Source: an uncultured Alcaligenaceae bacterium (GTDB taxonomy: Bacteria; Pseudomonadota; Gammaproteobacteria; Burkholderiales; Burkholderiaceae_B). From it: a stretch of DNA of 8,665 bases. Positions 5,562 through 8,665 of this stretch are shown in pieces; positions within the stretch are counted from its first letter, which is position 1, and each line of letters opens with the position of its first letter. Below the pieces are notes generated by a model. The model had not been told where the DNA came from. It ran no database searches and saw only the letters and a list, made by a program, of their open reading frames with translations. A program made the position numbers and the translations under genes. The DNA lies in NCBI GenBank assembly GCA_937897265.1, contig CALCPT010000102.1, positions 1 through 8,665 on the forward strand, written 5' to 3'.

Positions 5562-6680
5562 ATGAGCGCAGATATTGATTGCATTGTGGTCGGTGCAGGT
5601 GTGGTCGGCTTAGCCATCGCCCGCGCCCTAGCCCAAAGCGGGCGAGAAGTGATGGTAGTCGAAGCGGCCGAGGGCATCGGCACCGGCACCAGCGCGCGTA
5701 ACTCAGAGGTCATTCACGCGGGTATCTATTACCCCGCAGGCAGCCTCAAAGCGCGTCTCTGCGTTGAGGGAAGGCATCTGCTTTACGCCTACTGCGCTGA
5801 GCACGGTGTCAAGCACAAGCGTTTGGGAAAACTCATTGTTGCAACGAGCGACGAAGAAATCCCGACACTCACTGAAATTCTAAAAAAAGCGCACGTGAAC
5901 GGTGTCGCTGACATGGAGTTGCTCACTGCAGCTCAGGCACAGGCACTTGAACCTGCCTTATTTTGCACCGCGGCCCTGCTTTCACCTTCGACGGGCATCA
6001 TCGACAGCCATGGTCTGATGCTGGCCTACCAGGGCGATGCCGAAAACGCTGGCGCCCAGTGTGTGTTTCATACCCCACTTGTCTCCGGTAGCGTGCGTAG
6101 CGATGGCGGTTTTGATTTGCAGTTTGGTGGAGCCGAGGCCATGGCGCTCTCGTGCAACGTGCTGATTAACGCCTCGGGTCTACACGCACCAACGTTGGCA
6201 CGCCAAATCAAAGGGATACCCGCGTCATCCATCCCAACCGAATACCTATGCAAGGGCAGCTACTTTAGTCTGCAAGGTCGCGCACCTTTTACGCGTCTGA
6301 TTTACCCGACCCCGCACCATGCAGGCTTGGGCGTGCACCTGACACTTGATCTGGGTGGACAAGCAAAGTTTGGACCGGACGTTCAATGGGTTGACCACGT
6401 CGATTACACCGTCGATCCCTCTCGCTGCGAAGGGTTTTATGAAGCCGTGCGTACCTACTGGCCTGGCATGCAAGACGGTACCTTGTCGCCCACCTACTCT
6501 GGGATTCGCCCAAAGATTTCTGGGCCACACGAACCCGCTGCCGATTTCATGATTGCGGGGCCCGCAACACATGGGATCCCCGGTCTGGTGAATTTATTTG
6601 GCATCGAATCACCCGGCTTAACCTCTAGCTTGGCGATCGCAAAAGAGACTCTTGCATGCCTTTCCATGCCCTCGGCCTGA
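5562..6680 (+). CDS. FAD-dependent oxidoreductase, L-2-hydroxyglutarate oxidase (LhgO)-like
   Basis: The 372-residue protein is a D-amino-acid-oxidase-type FAD enzyme most like LhgO/L2HGDH, which oxidises L-2-hydroxyglutarate to 2-oxoglutarate. It opens with a Rossmann FAD motif, [16 protein letters not shown] (8-23), and Glu34 ends the second strand as the ribose ligand. [24 protein letters not shown] (44-67) is the family-typical block near the flavin. [10 protein letters not shown] (141-150), LINASGLHA (201-209), the LhgO-like [23 protein letters not shown] (255-277) and the C-terminal [17 protein letters not shown]-closing motif (347-360) follow. It is shorter than E. coli LhgO (about 420 residues) but all core motifs are present. 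Glycerol-3-phosphate or amino-acid oxidases are less likely alternatives, and the substrate is inferred from family. The ATG at 5562 has a modest GAAG ribosome site and lies 9 nt after the flavin reductase gene, which suggests one operon with pdxH. Confidence 0.88.
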   Translation: MSADIDCIVVGAGVVGLAIARALAQSGREVMVVEAAEGIGTGTSARNSEVIHAGIYYPAGSLKARLCVEGRHLLYAYCAEHGVKHKRLGKLIVATSDEEIPTLTEILKKAHVNGVADMELLTAAQAQALEPALFCTAALLSPSTGIIDSHGLMLAYQGDAENAGAQCVFHTPLVSGSVRSDGGFDLQFGGAEAMALSCNVLINASGLHAPTLARQIKGIPASSIPTEYLCKGSYFSLQGRAPFTRLIYPTPHHAGLGVHLTLDLGGQAKFGPDVQWVDHVDYTVDPSRCEGFYEAVRTYWPGMQDGTLSPTYSGIRPKISGPHEPAADFMIAGPATHGIPGLVNLFGIESPGLTSSLAIAKETLACLSMPSA

Positions 6681-6692
6681 GCGTCTTAGGAT

Positions 6693-6718
6693 GTGGTCAT
6701 CGCAGGTCGGTTGACCAC
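6693..6718. repeat. Inverted repeat upstream of the acyl-CoA dehydrogenase
   Basis: GTGGTCA (6693-6699) and TGACCAC (6712-6718) form a perfect 7-bp inverted repeat with a 12-nt spacer. Inside it a second, overlapping palindrome is possible: GGTC (6705-6708), GGTT, GACC (6713-6716). No T run follows, so a Rho-independent terminator for the upstream gene is unlikely. A transcription-factor site or leader hairpin for the dehydrogenase gene, which starts 50 nt later, is the alternative. The function is not known. Confidence 0.5.
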
Positions 6719-6754
6719 TCTTACCTCACCATCAAGCTTTAAACGTAACTTCGC

Positions 6755-6762
6755 AGGCGGAG
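6755..6762 (+). promoter_or_regulatory. Ribosome binding site of the acyl-CoA dehydrogenase
   Basis: AGGCGGAG is a purine-rich Shine-Dalgarno-like stretch 6 nt before the ATG at 6769. It is the clearest ribosome site in the window and supports that start codon. Confidence 0.65.
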
Positions 6763-6768
6763 ACTCGC

Positions 6769-8436
6769 ATGTCGCACCCAGTACCCGACGCTCATGGCAT
6801 TAATCTTTTTGACGCTGACGCAGCGCGTGGCCTGCTTGCCTGCTATCTGCCAAAAGATTTACATCAACACTTACTGCCGCACTTGCAACGGCTCGGTGCT
6901 TTAGCAGGCTCGTTACTAGACGATCTGGCTGGCGTCGCAGATAAACATCCTCCGACACTCTCGGTGCGCACGCGTGCTGGTATCGACACCTCGCAGGTCA
7001 AGAAACATCCGGCTTACGTCGAGCTTGAGCGTTACGCGTACAGCGAGTTTGGCTTAGCGGCTATGTCACACCGAGGTGGTGTCCTGAACTGGCCGACTCC
7101 CATGCCACCGGCCGCCAAATACGCACTCACATATTTATTTGTACAGGCTGAGTTTGGTCTCTGCTGCCCAGTGAGCATGACCGACTCTTTAGCGCGCACT
7201 CTGCGTAAATTTGGTGATCCGGCCTTAGTCGAAAAAGTCTTACCGATGGTCACGACCCAAGACTTTGATGCTTTGCATCAAGGCGCCATGTTTATGACCG
7301 AACAAGGCGCGGGTTCAGATGTCAGCGCAACCGCTACCCAGGCCACGCAAGCTGCCGATGGGAGCTGGTCCCTCACAGGCGACAAGTGGTTTTGCTCCAA
7401 CCCTGACGCGGGCTTTGCCATGGTGCTGGCACGGTCTGAAAACATCGATGGGCTAAAAGGCGTTTCGCTGTTTTTACTGCCGCGTAAGCTTGCCGATGGC
7501 ACGCACAACCAATACCGGATTTTGCGTTTAAAAGACAAATTAGGCACCCGTTCAATGGCAAGCGGCGAGATCCGCCTTGAAGGTGCTTTTGCCTGGTTAG
7601 TGGGCGAGCGTGGTCAAGGCTTTAAGCACATGGCCGACATGATCAATAACTCGCGTCTCTCAAACGGTGTGCGCGCAGCAGGTTTGATGCGGCGCGCCCT
7701 CACCGAGGCACTTTATATTTCTAAGCACCGCCAAGCCTTTGGTAAACGACTGATTGATATGCCCCTGATGCAACGCCAACTCAGCAAAATGGCGTTAGCC
7801 ACTGAGCAGGCGCGCACCATGGTGTACCAAACCGCTCAGGCGTTAGCCGCAGCAGACAACGACCCAAGCAAACGGCCCCTGATGCGCATCATGACGCCTT
7901 TGATTAAATTTCGGGCGTGTCGCGATGCACGCAAGGTTGCAGGTGATGCGATGGAAGTGCGCGGCGGTTGCGGCTACATCGAAGAATGGAGCGACCCCCG
8001 GGTGCTGCGCGATGCCCATCTCGGTTCGATCTGGGAAGGCACCAGCAACATCGTCGCGCTCGATGTCATTCGTGCGATTCAGCGCGAAGAATCGTTGCCA
8101 GCTTTGCGTGAACATGTGCACGCGCTCTTGTCCGAGGGCACGCCCGTCAGCCAAGAACTCGCAGCGTTACAGGCCGAACGCGTCGACCAAGCTTTTACAT
8201 ACGCGAGCGAAGTCGCCAACCAAAATCGCTCTGAGCAGGCCCGTCAGGCCGCCACAGGGCTGTATCACGTGGCCACCATGGCAGCCATGCGCTGGGAGGC
8301 TAAACAGGCCAATATGCCCATGCGTAGCCATTTGGCAGACCTAATCCTCAAGCATCGTTTAGCCGCCCGTGACCCTCTGCAAGGCGATTCTTTAACAGAT
8401 GCCGCCCTCTGTGAATGGCTGTCGCAGACGGTCTAA
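6769..8436 (+). CDS. AidB-like acyl-CoA dehydrogenase family protein
   Basis: The 555-residue FAD flavoprotein belongs to the acyl-CoA dehydrogenase superfamily. It is longer than the classic 380-400 residues and follows the AidB layout (E. coli AidB 541 residues). Like AidB it has a long N-terminal region with HPPTLSVRTRAG (60-71) and KKHPAYVELERYAY (78-91). The shared core is MTEQGAGSDVSAT (176-188), LTGDKWFCSNPDAG (202-215), RLKDKLGTRSMASGEI (253-268), NNSRLSNGVRAAGLMRRA (293-310), RQAFGKRL (321-328) and EVRGGCGYIEEW (396-407). SIWEGTSNI (420-428) holds Glu423 at the position of the usual catalytic base. A helical C-terminal extension (about 438-555) follows, in the region that binds DNA in E. 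coli AidB. The protein may dehydrogenate an acyl-CoA or act in alkylation protection; the sequence cannot decide. Many bacteria carry AidB-like proteins with no proven DNA role. A good ribosome site supports the start, and the 88-nt upstream gap argues for its own promoter. Confidence 0.9.
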   Translation: MSHPVPDAHGINLFDADAARGLLACYLPKDLHQHLLPHLQRLGALAGSLLDDLAGVADKHPPTLSVRTRAGIDTSQVKKHPAYVELERYAYSEFGLAAMSHRGGVLNWPTPMPPAAKYALTYLFVQAEFGLCCPVSMTDSLARTLRKFGDPALVEKVLPMVTTQDFDALHQGAMFMTEQGAGSDVSATATQATQAADGSWSLTGDKWFCSNPDAGFAMVLARSENIDGLKGVSLFLLPRKLADGTHNQYRILRLKDKLGTRSMASGEIRLEGAFAWLVGERGQGFKHMADMINNSRLSNGVRAAGLMRRALTEALYISKHRQAFGKRLIDMPLMQRQLSKMALATEQARTMVYQTAQALAAADNDPSKRPLMRIMTPLIKFRACRDARKVAGDAMEVRGGCGYIEEWSDPRVLRDAHLGSIWEGTSNIVALDVIRAIQREESLPALREHVHALLSEGTPVSQELAALQAERVDQAFTYASEVANQNRSEQARQAATGLYHVATMAAMRWEAKQANMPMRSHLADLILKHRLAARDPLQGDSLTDAALCEWLSQTV

Positions 8437-8444
8437 AATCCATC

Positions 8445-8464
8445 CCGACACGATATGATGTCGG
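8445..8464 (+). promoter_or_regulatory. Inverted repeat containing a possible -10 box, upstream of the TPP-enzyme gene
   Basis: CCGACA (8445-8450) and TGTCGG (8459-8464) form a perfect 6-bp inverted repeat with an 8-nt spacer. TATGAT (8454-8459), one base off the sigma-70 -10 consensus, overlaps the spacer. No convincing -35 is present at 16-18 nt upstream, and no T run follows, so a terminator is not supported. If real, the promoter would give a leader of about 35 nt for the gene starting at 8501, with the repeat placed to act as an operator over the -10. Confidence 0.3.
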
Positions 8465-8500
8465 ATTCACTCACTTCGCCCCATAACCAGAGCAAAAACC

Positions 8501-8665
8501 ATGAGCCAAGCCCCTTCTCCTAGCTCCCCACGTACCGGTGGTCAACTTCTTGTTGGTCAACTTGTCAGCCACGGCGTCAAACACGTGTTTTGCGTGCCGG
8601 GCGAAAGTTTTTTAGCGGTGCTGGATGCGTTAGTCGACGTCAACATTGAAGTCACGGTGTGCCGT
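8501..8665 (+). CDS. Thiamine-pyrophosphate-dependent enzyme, N-terminal fragment (cut by window edge)
   Basis: Only 55 codons are present, and the frame is open to the last base. After a short Ser/Pro-rich start, TGGQLLVGQLVSHGVKHVFCVPGESFLAVLDALVD is the typical beginning of the pyrimidine-binding domain of the acetolactate synthase/benzoylformate decarboxylase superfamily. GVKHVFCVPGES (25-36) is the recognisable block. The visible part ends at VTVCR, just where these enzymes usually continue with His-Glu, the glutamate that activates the cofactor, so the key residue lies outside the window. A TPP-dependent decarboxylase, ligase or acetolactate-synthase-like enzyme are all possible. The ATG at 8501 has no clear Shine-Dalgarno, but the N terminus aligns normally. 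Confidence 0.85.
   Translation, partial: MSQAPSPSSPRTGGQLLVGQLVSHGVKHVFCVPGESFLAVLDALVDVNIEVTVCR

Noticed and set aside
7925..8344. A 139-codon plus-strand frame within the acyl-CoA dehydrogenase
   Set aside because: It is an out-of-frame shadow. The dehydrogenase frame carries the conserved EVRGGCGY and IWEGTSNI motifs over the same bases.

Overview
The window reads as ordinary chromosomal DNA of a Gram-negative bacterium. A betaproteobacterium of the order Burkholderiales is the best guess, from protein similarity judged by eye, a G+C content in the high fifties in the sampled coding lines, and the tight gene packing. No marker gene is present to settle the taxonomy. The first 47 bases are not biological: they match the Illumina TruSeq index-side adapter, so this is the untrimmed end of a draft contig and real sequence starts at base 48.

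Layout. Bases 48-222 are non-coding and mostly very AT-rich (27 G+C in bases 61-160), ending in a terminator-like hairpin. On the minus strand lie tcdA (2268-1420, tRNA t6A-modifying enzyme) and, 21 nt downstream, an FMN-dependent 2-hydroxy-acid oxidase/dehydrogenase of the LldD/mandelate dehydrogenase family (1398-223). From 2346 on, all genes are on the plus strand: an MFS transporter (2346-3578), a ChaC-type glutathione-specific gamma-glutamylcyclotransferase (3584-4243), then a 171-nt gap with a small tandem repeat and a terminator-like hairpin. After it come pdxH (4415-5044), a split-barrel flavin reductase (5046-5552), an LhgO-like FAD oxidoreductase (5562-6680), an AidB-like acyl-CoA dehydrogenase (6769-8436), and the first 55 codons of a thiamine-pyrophosphate enzyme cut by the right edge.

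How the genes fit together. MFS and chaC are 5 nt apart, pdxH and the flavin reductase 1 nt apart, and the flavin reductase and LhgO-like gene 9 nt apart, so two small plus-strand operons are likely. Five of the nine genes encode flavoproteins. Two of them (LldD-like and LhgO-like) probably oxidise 2-hydroxy acids, and PdxH supplies pyridoxal phosphate. No shared pathway can be shown, and the set may be a housekeeping and central-metabolism neighbourhood rather than one system.

I found no mobile element, CRISPR array, tRNA or rRNA gene, phage gene or defence gene, and no convincing undescribed system. The items most worth a second look are the adapter at the left end, the AT-rich strip beside it, and a possible terminator/antiterminator pair just ahead of pdxH. 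There are also inverted repeats in three intergenic gaps.
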